Assembly: GCA_910576925.1 (NCBI GenBank)
Contig: CAJTKB010000005.1
Coordinates: forward strand, 1-64,000
Length of the DNA: 64,000 bases
Direction: 5' to 3'
Source: an uncultured Bacilli bacterium
GTDB lineage: Bacteria > Bacillota_I > Bacilli_A > RF39 > UBA660
Made by a program: the position numbers and the translations under genes. This document shows, one piece after another, positions 8,626 through 18,597 of the stretch. Every line of letters begins with the position of its first letter. Position 1 is the stretch's first letter. The notes under the pieces are model-generated. The model had not been told where the DNA came from. It saw only the letters and a list, made by a program, of their open reading frames with translations, and ran no database searches.

Positions 8626-9726
8626 TTAGTCCAAATAATTTTTATCTAGTTCTTCTTCTATGAATTTTTCAACTTCAACTTTATTAATAAGTTGAAATTT
8701 CTTAGATAACTTATCAGTTGTTATCGAAAAATTTTCTACATCTTTATTAACAGTTTGTATACTACGAGATAGTTTATCCCATCTTTCTTTATATCTAGTA
8801 AATTCAATACCTAATTTATTTAATTCATCATGTATTACTTTAGTATACTTATCTCTTTCCATATTTTTTATTATCATTTCAATTACAGTAAGTGTAGAGA
8901 TAAGTGTTGTAGGAGAACATAACCATACTCTTTTTTTATAAGCATAATTAATAATATCAGAGTGATAAGCATTAATTTCAGCAAATATAGCTTCAGCAGG
9001 CAAAAACATAATGGCTTGTTCAGCTGTTTCACCAACTATAATGTATTTATTACTAATCGCATCTATATGCTTTTTTACATCTTGCTTAAATAATTTAGTA
9101 TAATATTCTCGTTTTTCACTATCAAGATTTTTATCTACCATATTTTGATAGTTTTCTAAAGGAAATTTCGAATCAATTGCAATAACTCCAAGAGGCTCAG
9201 GCGCAAATAAAACACTATCTGCTATAACTCCAGTAGTTAAAGTATATTGCATTCTATATATCCTATCATTTTTCTCTCCAAAAACACTAGCAAGTATATG
9301 TTTTAAATTAACTTCTCCAAATATACCTCTACTTTTTTTATCTGTCAAAATGCTTTCTAAACTTACAATATCACTAGATAAATGTTCAATTTTTCTTTGA
9401 GCCTCATCTATTTTACTAAGACGTTCAATAACATTAGAAAAAGTCTCATTAGTCTTTTCAAAATTTTTATCAAGACGTTCATTCACTTTATCATTTATTA
9501 CCATAAGTCTTCTCTCAACATTTTCATTTAATGTTATAAAATCTTTACTAATACTATTAGAAAAACTATCTCTAAATTCATTTAACTCTTTCATAACATT
9601 TACTTCAAATCTTCCAAGACGTTCAGTAATATCAGCATCATTTATTCTATTTCTTTTAATACTAAAAAAGATTATTACCAATAATATTATAATAACTAAA
9701 CAACATCCAATAATTACTATCTCCAT
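8626..9726 (-). CDS. rmuC: RmuC family DNA recombination/repair protein
   Basis: RmuC proteins limit DNA inversions at inverted repeats and have a PD-(D/E)XK-type nuclease core, but their biochemical role is not settled. The protein has an N-terminal membrane anchor (MEIVIIGCC onward), a long coiled coil (about 30-115), and the conserved core with RGIFGEVNLKHIL, IDSKFPLENYQ, FLPAEAIFAEI and RVWLCSPTTL. Length is about 366 residues. The start at 9726 is preferred because an AGGTGG site lies just upstream; the ATG eight codons earlier has none. No recombination partners are adjacent. Confidence 0.9.
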   Translation of the reverse strand: MEIVIIGCCLVIIILLVIIFFSIKRNRINDADITERLGRFEVNVMKELNEFRDSFSNSISKDFITLNENVERRLMVINDKVNERLDKNFEKTNETFSNVIERLSKIDEAQRKIEHLSSDIVSLESILTDKKSRGIFGEVNLKHILASVFGEKNDRIYRMQYTLTTGVIADSVLFAPEPLGVIAIDSKFPLENYQNMVDKNLDSEKREYYTKLFKQDVKKHIDAISNKYIIVGETAEQAIMFLPAEAIFAEINAYHSDIINYAYKKRVWLCSPTTLISTLTVIEMIIKNMERDKYTKVIHDELNKLGIEFTRYKERWDKLSRSIQTVNKDVENFSITTDKLSKKFQLINKVEVEKFIEEELDKNYLD

Positions 9727-9789
9727 ACAACCACCTACTATCACTATCATTATAACATAATAAAAACTAATCTTCTATTTATAATCAAA

Positions 9790-10086
9790 TTATTTTTCCA
9801 TTAAATATCTCTTGTATCCACCTTCTATATTATAAACATTATATCCCATACTGTTTAAAATATTACTGAGTCTTAAACTACTACTTCCTGTATCGCAAAA
9901 TACATAATAGATTTTTCCTTTTTTTAAGTACTTTTGATAATTATACAATAATTCCTCAGTAGGTATATTTATAGCTCCTCTAATTGTGCCTAAACTATAT
10001 TTATAACTATTTCTTGTATCTATCAAGTTAATATTATTATTTAATATTCTTTTAAGTTCATCTATACTAATACTGATAATAATCAC
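9790..10086 (-). CDS. Single-domain rhodanese-like protein
   Basis: About 98 residues, one rhodanese domain: NLIDTRNSYKYSLGTIRGAINIP is the standard first half, and FCDTGSSS provides the active-site cysteine loop, with GYNVYNIEGG near the end. Such proteins move sulfane sulfur. The start is unclear. The only good ribosome site (GAGGTG) overlaps the GTG at 10084-10086, and no ATG follows. Either the GTG is used or an ATT/ATC a few codons later is the start. It lies just downstream of the terminator that closes the secretion cluster. Confidence 0.8.
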   Translation of the reverse strand: MIIISISIDELKRILNNNINLIDTRNSYKYSLGTIRGAINIPTEELLYNYQKYLKKGKIYYVFCDTGSSSLRLSNILNSMGYNVYNIEGGYKRYLMEK

Positions 10087-10102
10087 CTCATAATATTTTA
10101 TG

Positions 10103-10143
10103 AAGAATAAAAAAATAGTCTACTATATGTAGAAACTATTTTA
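10103..10143 (-). terminator. Terminator at the end of the Tad/T4SS cluster
   Basis: Stem AAAATAGT (10112-10119) with ACTATTTT (10135-10142), extended by an inner CTAC/GTAG pairing, followed on the minus strand by a T7 run. It overlaps the 3' end of the last gene of the cluster. Confidence 0.7.
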
Positions 10144-11329
10144 TCAAATATGGACTATCTATAGTTCCATCTCCACTTTTATACATAGTCTTACTATTAA
10201 GATAAATTACTGGTCTTATTTTTTTCCTACTAGAAGCTCTACCTTCTTCTATATATCCACTACTACTAACAGAATAGACTGAATATGAATTAGAATTTGA
10301 AGCTGTTATAAGCCACCAATTTATTTCATCATTTACTAAATAATTATAATTTTGACAAGATACAGAAACAGTATTATTACAACCACCATCTAGACTAGCT
10401 AGCATAAAATCAGATGCTGTTAATAATCCTAATTTTAATTTTTCAGTTTCCATATTACATTCTAAAGAATTATCTACACTAGAATCATTTACTCCTCTTT
10501 TTCCAATACAATAACTATGAGCTACAATATGTTCTTTATCACTTTTTTTAAATAATCCTTCATCTATACTATTATCTAATATATCATCAAGACTAGACTT
10601 TAATCTACTTATATTAAAATCATTTATTCCATAATTCATTTCTTTTTGAGCATTATATCTATCATCCCAAGTATAAGATTCTTTTTTAGCTCTATCCTCT
10701 TTTATTAACATAACTTCATTATTAGATGATACTTTAACTACTCTCCATAAATTATTATTTATAGACACATAATTATTAACATCATCACCTCTAAATATAT
10801 ACTGATTACCATAATAATATAATCCTGAACCAGTAGATACTATATTACTACTATCAGTAATTTTTCTAAATAACTCTGTTGTTTTATAATCATCACCACA
10901 ATCTAAATATGGAATATAAATATAACTATCATCATTATTTTCAACAACAACTTTACCAGAACAACTACTTTTTTTACTATACTTATCTAAATCCTTCATA
11001 TATTTTAAATTACTAAGTTTTTGAGCACTTATTTCAACAATACCACCATTGATCTTAGGAAGATCTGAAGCATTTTCTTTATAATATTTTATAGCAGCAT
11101 TCTTCATTATCTTTTCTATATCTGCATAACCTCTACTCTTAGATGAAAACATTGAAAGAACAAATAATACAACTACTAATATAGCTGTAAAAATAGCTAT
11201 TTTAAATAAGTATTTCATCATTTTTTCTTTATGTTCACGTTTATCACTATCTTCATATGAGTTATTTTCTCTATCTTCATCTTTTAATTTTTCAATCAAT
11301 TGTCTATTATTATTATATTTTGGATCCAT
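10136..11329 (-). CDS. Anchored surface protein with NNY/GTxxxPY module
   Basis: 397 residues. A polar cytoplasmic N-terminus (about 1-38) is followed by one membrane segment (about 40-60) and an extracellular part. Directly after the membrane comes a pilin-like helix (IEKIMKNAAIKYYKEN) and a cysteine pair (SCSGKVVV ... YLDCG). The rest is a module that opens with DDVNNYVSINNNLWRVV and closes with GDGTIDSPYLIK. The same N-terminal region and module occur in the 590-residue protein at 33977-35749, and the module alone is found in the protein at 54917-56107. It is the last gene of the Tad/T4SS cluster, 52 bases after virD4, so a surface or tip component is likely. Biochemical role unknown. Confidence 0.75.
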   Translation of the reverse strand: MDPKYNNNRQLIEKLKDEDRENNSYEDSDKREHKEKMMKYLFKIAIFTAILVVVLFVLSMFSSKSRGYADIEKIMKNAAIKYYKENASDLPKINGGIVEISAQKLSNLKYMKDLDKYSKKSSCSGKVVVENNDDSYIYIPYLDCGDDYKTTELFRKITDSSNIVSTGSGLYYYGNQYIFRGDDVNNYVSINNNLWRVVKVSSNNEVMLIKEDRAKKESYTWDDRYNAQKEMNYGINDFNISRLKSSLDDILDNSIDEGLFKKSDKEHIVAHSYCIGKRGVNDSSVDNSLECNMETEKLKLGLLTASDFMLASLDGGCNNTVSVSCQNYNYLVNDEINWWLITASNSNSYSVYSVSSSGYIEEGRASSRKKIRPVIYLNSKTMYKSGDGTIDSPYLIK

Positions 11330-11381
11330 ATTTATTCCTCACTAACCAATATATTATTAATTATATAATAACATATTTTAT

Positions 11382-13694
11382 TTAATTATCAAAGAAATCA
11401 TCAAAAAAGTCATCATCATCATCTTCATCTGATAAATCAAGATTAACCTTATCTTGAGATGGATGTTCTTCTTTATCAATTATTGCATCTTTTATAACCT
11501 TATTATTATCTACCTCTACATTTGAAATACTAGAAGGTTTAGCTGCAATCTCGCTCTTATTCTTTTCTTCTTCTGCATTTCTTCTTTCTTCTTCCTCAAG
11601 TTCAGCAATTTTAGCATCTATTTTCTTAACTAATTCATCTACATTTATTCCACCAGGAGAAGATGAAGAAGCACCAAATGGTGTATCTTTACTACCTCCC
11701 ATATTAGATAGGCTTTGACTAAACATTGGTGGCATATCAGCATCTTTAATTCCAAATGGATTAGAAATATCAGAAGTTGGTTTAGGTCTATTAGAAAGAC
11801 CTGGTACCTCAGGAAGATTCATTGGCATATCAGGGGCACTAGGAAACTTAGGAAGTCCTGGCATAGATGAAGACATTCCACCCATACCTGGAAATCCTGG
11901 CATTCCAAAAGGACTAGGCATACCAGAACCAAGGAATGGTGAGTCACCCTTTTTATCAGCAGAATTCATCATCTCTTGTAATTGCTTCTTCTTTCTCTCC
12001 TTTACAAATTCCTTTAAATCAAATGTACATACAGGAACTTTTTCACGATTAGGATAACTTGCTTTAGGATAATTCTCCTTCCAATCAAGTTTATAATCAG
12101 GTGTAAAATGAGTCTTAAAAGGATTCATACGTAAACGCATTATAATAACATCATTTTCTTTCATATGTTGTAAATCTGATATTGTAACTAAAGGAGTCGA
12201 AGCTGTTTTATCATCCTTTTTGGATTTAACTTCTCCACACATTTTACTAATTTCTTCAAGAGCCTTAAGTTCTGTTGTAACAAGATAGATAAGATTACCA
12301 CAGTTACCGCGTAAAGTCTCAGCATCTTCTTTACCATAAACACCATCAAGTTGAGCAAAGTTCTGAATAATCATTGTAAATCTAATTTGTCTAGAACGTG
12401 CTGCTGTAATCATTGTTGTAACATCTTTTAAAGGTGGCATATTGGCAAACTCATCAAGCAAGAAATTTGTTCTAACAGGAAGCTTACCACCATTTTCTTG
12501 AGCAACAGAAATCAAAGTTTCATAGATCTGTTTTAATAGAATTGTAACTAATGAGTGATATGTCTTTTTTTCATCTTGTATAACAATAAATACAGCAGTT
12601 GGTTTTTTACCAATACTTTCTAAATCAACATCACTATGTGATAACATTTCAGATAAATTTTCACGAGAAGCGAATAACTTAATTTTCTGTTTAAAGACAG
12701 ATAAAATACTTCCCTTAGTATCAGTAGGTGCATTAATTGTACTAGAAGCATTAATATAAGCTGTACTTGCAGGATCTTTTGCATTAAAGTATTCCTTTAT
12801 AAAAGTAGTTCCACCAAACTTATCTTCACCAACATTACTCATAAGTGAAATACTATTAATATTGATTTCTTCTTCCTTAGCATCTTCAAAAAGTCCTAAA
12901 GCAAGTCCCGAAAAATAATCAGCTGACGTTTTCTCCCAGAAAGGATCAGCATTTTTATTACTAGGATCATACAAAATATTTAAAGCAAGGTCATCTAGTA
13001 ACTCAATAGCCTTATCCTGATTACCACTTTTATACATTTTATATGGTAAATCCATTGGATTCCAAGCACTACCATTTTGTGGATCACGAAAGTTTAATAA
13101 TAAGATTTGATATCCTTTAGCACGTAGCATCTCTGAAGTTTTTTCATAAATCTCACCTTTAGGATCAGTAATAACCATACTTTCTCTATGTTTAGCAAGT
13201 ACTTTAACAGTTGGTAATATAACTGATTGAGTTTTTCCTGAACCAGTAGCACCAATTACTAAAGTATGATTTTCTCCATTATCTACATAAATTTGATCTC
13301 CCTTATAAATTAATGGAGTTCCACCAGCATTACTTTTATTTGCTTTAACATCGATTACTTCAACCGCTTTACTATTAATAATCTCTTTGTCCTTTGCCCA
13401 TCTAGAATATCCTTTATCCTTCTTATCAGTAGTTATTCCTATACCCTTCTCAAATTCAAATATAGTTGATTTTGCTCCCATCAAACAACCACCAAGAGCA
13501 AGAATAAAGAAACATATTGTACTACCAATATATCTAGATGAAAAGGCAGGAAGAGGATTAGGTCCTGCTAAATAACCATATTGTGCAAAACTAGACAAAT
13601 TAACTACAGCTACTGCCACAATATATAATAAAAATATTGAAAATATTAACAACATCAATAAATCTTCTGAATCAATTCTAATCTTTAACTTCAT
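11382..13694 (-). CDS. virD4: VirD4/TraG-type coupling ATPase
   Basis: Hexameric coupling proteins select and pump DNA or protein substrates into a type IV secretion channel. 770 residues: two N-terminal membrane segments (about 12-34 and 56-73), Walker A GATGSGKT at 148-155, a DPKGEIYE motif near 176, and Walker B in NFLLDEFANM. The RSRQIRFTMIIQNFAQLD region is typical of the family. The last 220 residues are atypical: a Pro/Gly/Met-rich stretch, then a charged coiled coil and an Asp-rich C-terminus, perhaps a substrate docking tail. No relaxase gene is in the window, which favours protein rather than plasmid transfer (inference). Confidence 0.92.
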   Translation of the reverse strand: MKLKIRIDSEDLLMLLIFSIFLLYIVAVAVVNLSSFAQYGYLAGPNPLPAFSSRYIGSTICFFILALGGCLMGAKSTIFEFEKGIGITTDKKDKGYSRWAKDKEIINSKAVEVIDVKANKSNAGGTPLIYKGDQIYVDNGENHTLVIGATGSGKTQSVILPTVKVLAKHRESMVITDPKGEIYEKTSEMLRAKGYQILLLNFRDPQNGSAWNPMDLPYKMYKSGNQDKAIELLDDLALNILYDPSNKNADPFWEKTSADYFSGLALGLFEDAKEEEININSISLMSNVGEDKFGGTTFIKEYFNAKDPASTAYINASSTINAPTDTKGSILSVFKQKIKLFASRENLSEMLSHSDVDLESIGKKPTAVFIVIQDEKKTYHSLVTILLKQIYETLISVAQENGGKLPVRTNFLLDEFANMPPLKDVTTMITAARSRQIRFTMIIQNFAQLDGVYGKEDAETLRGNCGNLIYLVTTELKALEEISKMCGEVKSKKDDKTASTPLVTISDLQHMKENDVIIMRLRMNPFKTHFTPDYKLDWKENYPKASYPNREKVPVCTFDLKEFVKERKKKQLQEMMNSADKKGDSPFLGSGMPSPFGMPGFPGMGGMSSSMPGLPKFPSAPDMPMNLPEVPGLSNRPKPTSDISNPFGIKDADMPPMFSQSLSNMGGSKDTPFGASSSSPGGINVDELVKKIDAKIAELEEEERRNAEEEKNKSEIAAKPSSISNVEVDNNKVIKDAIIDKEEHPSQDKVNLDLSDEDDDDDFFDDFFDN

Positions 13695-13738
13695 AAGATA
13701 CCACCCACTTTCAAAAATGTATTATATCATTAAATCTT

Positions 13739-14512
13739 CTAATTAGAAATAATTTCTTTAAATTTCTCGTTTTTATAGCGATATAATATCACATCTTTAC
13801 CTAAATTACTATAATATGAGCAATTTATCATAAGATAATTTTTATTATCTAATTCTAATATATTAGATACATATGGTTTACAAGTATTATCCAAAGAATT
13901 ATTATCATATACTTTTTCATATATCATACTAATTTCATTATTATCAACCAAAAATATAAATCCAAATGCCTTAGTACTATCATCTTCTGAAAAAACATTA
14001 GATATTGTATAAATTTGTTCCTCTACAGAATCACGATCTATATCTATATTAATAACATTGTTAACAGTTAAATTAGTAGTTACAATATCATATTTAGAAA
14101 AAACAGCACTAATGTAACTATCAATATTATTAGTATTCTTATCAAAACTTCTAATATTATATTTTAAGTCACTACTAATTCCTAACTTATTAGAAAAATC
14201 TAAATTTGCTTTTTTCTTATTGTTATCCATTAAATTCCAAACACCACTATAAATTAAATAATACTTTCCAAGTCCTTCACTTTCATCATAAATATCAAAC
14301 AAATTCCAATTATAATTTGCCCTATTATTAGTCGGAATATTTCTCCATTCTTTATTTTTATATACAAATAAAGCATCATTTCCCACAGCTAAATTAATAT
14401 AATTATTTACTCCTCTACCCTTATCTTTCTTAAAAAAGAATACAAAGAAAATAACAATATAAATAACAGCAATAATCAAAATAATATTATAAATTTTTTT
14501 ATTCTTTTTCAT
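13739..14512 (-). CDS. Anchored extracellular protein, unknown
   Basis: 257 residues with one N-terminal membrane segment (about 8-28). The extracellular part has several beta-rich repeats, one including IDIDRDSVEEQIY, which looks like the Asp-rich calcium loop of FG-GAP-type beta-propeller repeats. Two cysteines lie near the C-terminus (NTCKPY, INCSYY). Not recognised as a family. It lies between the wall hydrolase and virD4, nine bases after the former, so it is probably a part of the secretion apparatus specific to this lineage. Confidence 0.65.
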   Translation of the reverse strand: MKKNKKIYNIILIIAVIYIVIFFVFFFKKDKGRGVNNYINLAVGNDALFVYKNKEWRNIPTNNRANYNWNLFDIYDESEGLGKYYLIYSGVWNLMDNNKKKANLDFSNKLGISSDLKYNIRSFDKNTNNIDSYISAVFSKYDIVTTNLTVNNVINIDIDRDSVEEQIYTISNVFSEDDSTKAFGFIFLVDNNEISMIYEKVYDNNSLDNTCKPYVSNILELDNKNYLMINCSYYSNLGKDVILYRYKNEKFKEIISN

Positions 14513-14521
14513 ATCTTCTCC

Positions 14522-16750
14522 TTAACCAACAGTATAATAAAGTATTCTTGAAGTGTTTTTCCATTTATAAACTTTCCACATATCATTAGAATTACTACCA
14601 TTTGGTGGATCAGGATCCATTATTTTTATAGTATCACCATTAACAGATTCAATAGCAACCCAATGCTGACCATCGTCTCCCATAACTTCTGCAATAACAG
14701 CATAATTATTATTAACTACTTCTCTAATAGTAGATAATTTCTGAGCTTTTGACATACCTCTAAGTTCTATATTATTGCCAAACTTAAATGATGGAACAAT
14801 TTCTGTAACTTTTCGCCATTGTAGAAATGCTCTATTATCAAATCCACCAACTGCACTTAATGAAGTAGCAAAAGTACCTGGATCTAACTCTCCACTTATT
14901 GTAGTTTGAGCATTAAATTTTTTTACTAACATAGCAATAGAAGTAGACATACAACCCGAACTACCAACAGTCATATTAGTATTACCAAGTTTTATATTAG
15001 ACCACTTAGGATCTTTTTGACGCCATGTAGTATAATCTCCTGTAGAAGAAACACAAGAACTAGAACTTGTAATATCCCACTGTTCTAGATTATACTTTCT
15101 GATAGTATTTGTAATCTTAGATACATAATTAACATCTGTAGCATATCCTGCTTCTTTTATACGCTTTATTTGCTCATATGGATCTGTTGCTTGAGCTACT
15201 CCATGTCTAACATAGGTTCCTCCACTAACAAGAAGTGCTGAATGATCAAGTATTGCTTCCTCCACATTTTTAAATTTTTTAAAAGAAGACATAATAGTAT
15301 ATACACTACCACTACTTGTATTCTCTTGAGTAAGTACAGGTTCTGTACAACTTCCATCCCAAGTTGAAGGTGAAAGAATGTCCTTAGAACATTTAATTCC
15401 AAACAAATTATTAGAATCTGCTGTAGGAGTATGCTTACCCCACCCAGCTTCGATAATAGCTTGTGCTATAGTAACTGATGCAAAAATACCTGTTTGAGCA
15501 TATGCCTGATTAGCAATAGGACCAATAATATTAAAAAACTCTTCTTGACTAACAGTTTTAAATATACTAGCTTGTGTATCACCATTAATAACACAAACTC
15601 CGCCTCCACCTTTACCACCAACAATATTTTTATAATCTTCAAGATAAGTAAATACTTCATCAGTTGCTTCCGCACATTCTTCTTTATCTAAATATTTAGG
15701 AAAAAATCTATTTTCTAAATAATTTCTAGCTGTACTCTCATTATAATTATATCTACAATTCTTTTCACCGTTTTCATCCTCTTCCTCACATGCTTCATCA
15801 AATAAATTATCAGCAATTTCACGAATTAAGGATTTTGTCATATCAGAAGGTTTAAATTTGTTACTTCTTGATGCCAATATATGATATATTCCTCCAATAA
15901 CATCAGCAGAAAAATTTTTTCCATTAGATTGATATTCTTGTTGCACTTCTAATATATTGTTATACATCTCTTCTAATTTCTCGTCCCCACCTGAGGCTCC
16001 TGAAACATCTGCTTGATTACCAGCTGAACCAATTCCAATAAGTGTCAAAAATCTACTTGCCGCCATTAAAGGGATTGATAATGCAAATATAAAAAAAATA
16101 AATGGTATAACAAAAGCAGCTACATAAATAACTATCTTTTTAGTAAAGAAACTTTTAGTTTTACTTGAAACTTCTTTTTTATTCTCTTTCGAGTCATTAT
16201 CCTGATTTGTACTAGAAATACCCTCTTTATCATTTTTAGAGCTTGTCCTATTAACATATATATTTCTAATATTTCTAGCAAAATTATTTTGTAATTGCTC
16301 ATTCAGTTTATTATCATTTTTTTCTCTTTCTCTATCAGCATTTGACTTTGAAGGTTGTGCAATATCTGTATTACTATTAAGGTTTCGCTTACCAACATTA
16401 TCATCTTTTACTTTTGAATTTTTACTAGTTCCTTTATCAAACAACTTATTTCTATTAGGATTCTTCATTGACAAAGCCCCATTAGCTGCATTTAAAGCCC
16501 CTAAATCATCTGCTTTTTTAGCAACTTTTCCAAAAGTACCACCAGTAGCAGTATTAAGAGCTTTTCCTGCTTTTTCTTCCGCTTTATCAATTTTTTTACC
16601 CGCTATAGGAGCCTTTTTAAGAGAATCATATACTCTTCCACCTTGGCCTCCTGTTAAATAGTCAATTCCTCCTTTAGCAGCAACGCCTGCAGCCTTTTTT
16701 GATGTTTCATCCTCTTTACGTTTTTGACTACTTTTTTCTTCATTGTTCAT
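14522..16750 (-). CDS. T4SS wall hydrolase: glucosaminidase plus C39-like peptidase
   Basis: 742 residues, filling the VirB1 role of opening peptidoglycan for the secretion channel. A basic, Gly/Ala/Lys-rich cytoplasmic N-terminus (about 1-200) precedes one membrane segment (about 205-230) and a linker. The glucosaminidase domain is of FlgJ/LytG type (ASVTIAQAIIEAGWGKH, with NNLFGIKC). The C-terminal cysteine-peptidase-like domain resembles Peptidase_C39_2: Cys in GSSGCMSTS, His in GQHWVAIE, Asp in IKIMDPD. In Gram-positive conjugation loci such two-domain hydrolases are usually a lysozyme plus NlpC/P60, so this pairing differs. The start has an AGGTGA site. Confidence 0.85.
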   Translation of the reverse strand: MNNEEKSSQKRKEDETSKKAAGVAAKGGIDYLTGGQGGRVYDSLKKAPIAGKKIDKAEEKAGKALNTATGGTFGKVAKKADDLGALNAANGALSMKNPNRNKLFDKGTSKNSKVKDDNVGKRNLNSNTDIAQPSKSNADREREKNDNKLNEQLQNNFARNIRNIYVNRTSSKNDKEGISSTNQDNDSKENKKEVSSKTKSFFTKKIVIYVAAFVIPFIFFIFALSIPLMAASRFLTLIGIGSAGNQADVSGASGGDEKLEEMYNNILEVQQEYQSNGKNFSADVIGGIYHILASRSNKFKPSDMTKSLIREIADNLFDEACEEEDENGEKNCRYNYNESTARNYLENRFFPKYLDKEECAEATDEVFTYLEDYKNIVGGKGGGGVCVINGDTQASIFKTVSQEEFFNIIGPIANQAYAQTGIFASVTIAQAIIEAGWGKHTPTADSNNLFGIKCSKDILSPSTWDGSCTEPVLTQENTSSGSVYTIMSSFKKFKNVEEAILDHSALLVSGGTYVRHGVAQATDPYEQIKRIKEAGYATDVNYVSKITNTIRKYNLEQWDITSSSSCVSSTGDYTTWRQKDPKWSNIKLGNTNMTVGSSGCMSTSIAMLVKKFNAQTTISGELDPGTFATSLSAVGGFDNRAFLQWRKVTEIVPSFKFGNNIELRGMSKAQKLSTIREVVNNNYAVIAEVMGDDGQHWVAIESVNGDTIKIMDPDPPNGSNSNDMWKVYKWKNTSRILYYTVG

Positions 16751-16806
16751 ATAATCACCTACTTACATCAATAGGGTCATAATATCCCCCTTAAAAAATA
16801 TCTATA

Positions 16807-18597
16807 CTATAGTCCTCCACCACTACCAAATGAGTCCAACTCATCATTTGTAATAGCAACATTAATTTGCATTCTACGATTTCCACAAACAAATAAAGCT
16901 TCTCCTTGTGAATAACGTTTTATAGAGTCCTTTTCACTATCATTTAAATCAATAAGTTTAGCTAAATCTTCAACAGCTTGTTTTTTAAGTCCCATAACTA
17001 AGTAATAAGAAGCATTATCAAAAATAGCTTTTCCTTGTGTAATTACAGATGGATCTGAAAAGTCACTTGGTTGCTGTGTAATTATCATACTAGCAGTATT
17101 ATATTTTCTAGCACGTCTTTGAATTTGGGCTAAAAAGTCAGCACCTAAGGCATTATTATCACCTAATATTACGTGTGCTTCATCTACCATTAGTATAGTA
17201 TTAATTGAAGGATTTAAGCACAAACTCCAAGCATATTTCAAAATATTAAAGAATAAAGCATTACGAACATTACTATCACTATTCATTAATTCTTTTATAT
17301 TAAATACCATAAAATCACTATCAGCAGCAAGAGTAGTATGACCATCGAAGTAGAATTTTAATTCCTTAGTAATAGGCCTAATTTTTAATTCAAGACGCTC
17401 TAAAATATCACGCTCTTGTGTCTGCTCAGTAAGAGACATTAATCTACCTTTAATAGTTGCATAAACATCAGTAAATGTTGGATAATCTTGCGAAGTAAAG
17501 CGAGAAAAATCTGTATTATAATCAATTCCAAATCTTCTATAAGTATCTTGTACTATTTCACTAAACATAGTAAGAACATCTTCCTGTACTGAAGGATCAT
17601 AATATTTAAGAAATGCTTTTAAAGTTTGAAGTGTTCTAGTAAGAACAGTATACCCAAGTCCTTGACGAATTTCTTCTTCATCAGCATCAATTACTACTTC
17701 TAAAGGATTTATTAGTCCAAAACTTCCACCTTTACCAATATCAATAGTATCTCCCCCAAAAGTTCTAGTAATATCACGAAGTTCATCTTCAGGATCAATC
17801 GCAATAATTTGACAACCATTTCTAATATGAGTACGAAGAAGAAGTTTAGCAGCTGTACTTTTTCCTGATCCACTTGTACCTAAAATAATCATATTAGCAT
17901 TATTTCTATTACTTTCTTTTTTAACTTGATATAAAAACTGATTAAATAAAACTACTCCTCCAGAAAAATCTACTCCAAGTAAAGTTGAAAGCCCTGGATC
18001 TTTTATACTATCAAATATAAATGGATACATCGCCGCAATTGTTTGACTTGGCATAGGTGTACCAATTCTTTCTTCAACATCTTGTTTTGGAAATATTGGA
18101 AGAATTGATTTTAAAACTTTTTCTTGTTCAAATCTTAAAGGAATTGCTCTAAGTTCCATTGCATCTAAATAATTTCTTACATTAGTTTTCATAAGTTCAA
18201 GTGTTTCTTTAGTATCACTCGTAATCATAATATGCATTTGAAAATCAAATATCTGAGCCTGACTAGCAGCAAGCATAGATGTAAAATATTGCAAGCTCTC
18301 AGCATCTTGTCTTAATCTTTCTTTGGTAGTTAAATCCTTTTCATCTTTATATCTATCTTCTAAATCAGCTACTTGTTTATTTAACATCTTAGACATTGCA
18401 TAAAAAGGAACAGGAATATGTTTTACTACGATTTTTATTCCTGGCATACTAGTAAGAGTAGATAAATATCCTGGCATAATATATTTAGGATATGATATTA
18501 CAGTTAAAATTGTGGCATACTTATCACTTATAAAAAAGTCACTCAAAGAGAAATTTAATCCTTTTGGAGCAAGTTCACTCTTAATACTTATACTCAT
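16807..18597 (-). CDS. virB4: VirB4-type ATPase, C-terminal (motor) part
   Basis: VirB4 ATPases power assembly and substrate transfer in type IV secretion. This 596-residue protein has part of the VirB4 middle domain (about 20-160) and a complete motor: Walker A GTSGSGKST near 240-248, Walker B ILMVDEAHVILGD near 458, then RRARKYNTASMIITQQ. The usual N-terminal domain is missing and is encoded by the gene directly upstream. The stop of that gene and this ATG overlap as ATGA, so the two polypeptides are translationally coupled and their sum (about 780 residues) is the size of one normal VirB4. Confidence 0.9.
   Translation of the reverse strand: MSISIKSELAPKGLNFSLSDFFISDKYATILTVISYPKYIMPGYLSTLTSMPGIKIVVKHIPVPFYAMSKMLNKQVADLEDRYKDEKDLTTKERLRQDAESLQYFTSMLAASQAQIFDFQMHIMITSDTKETLELMKTNVRNYLDAMELRAIPLRFEQEKVLKSILPIFPKQDVEERIGTPMPSQTIAAMYPFIFDSIKDPGLSTLLGVDFSGGVVLFNQFLYQVKKESNRNNANMIILGTSGSGKSTAAKLLLRTHIRNGCQIIAIDPEDELRDITRTFGGDTIDIGKGGSFGLINPLEVVIDADEEEIRQGLGYTVLTRTLQTLKAFLKYYDPSVQEDVLTMFSEIVQDTYRRFGIDYNTDFSRFTSQDYPTFTDVYATIKGRLMSLTEQTQERDILERLELKIRPITKELKFYFDGHTTLAADSDFMVFNIKELMNSDSNVRNALFFNILKYAWSLCLNPSINTILMVDEAHVILGDNNALGADFLAQIQRRARKYNTASMIITQQPSDFSDPSVITQGKAIFDNASYYLVMGLKKQAVEDLAKLIDLNDSEKDSIKRYSQGEALFVCGNRRMQINVAITNDELDSFGSGGGL

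Noticed and set aside
9790..10086. The rhodanese as TrhO, the oxygen-dependent tRNA U34 hydroxylase
   Set aside because: TrhO proteins are about three times longer with an extra N-terminal domain; this is a single bare rhodanese domain.
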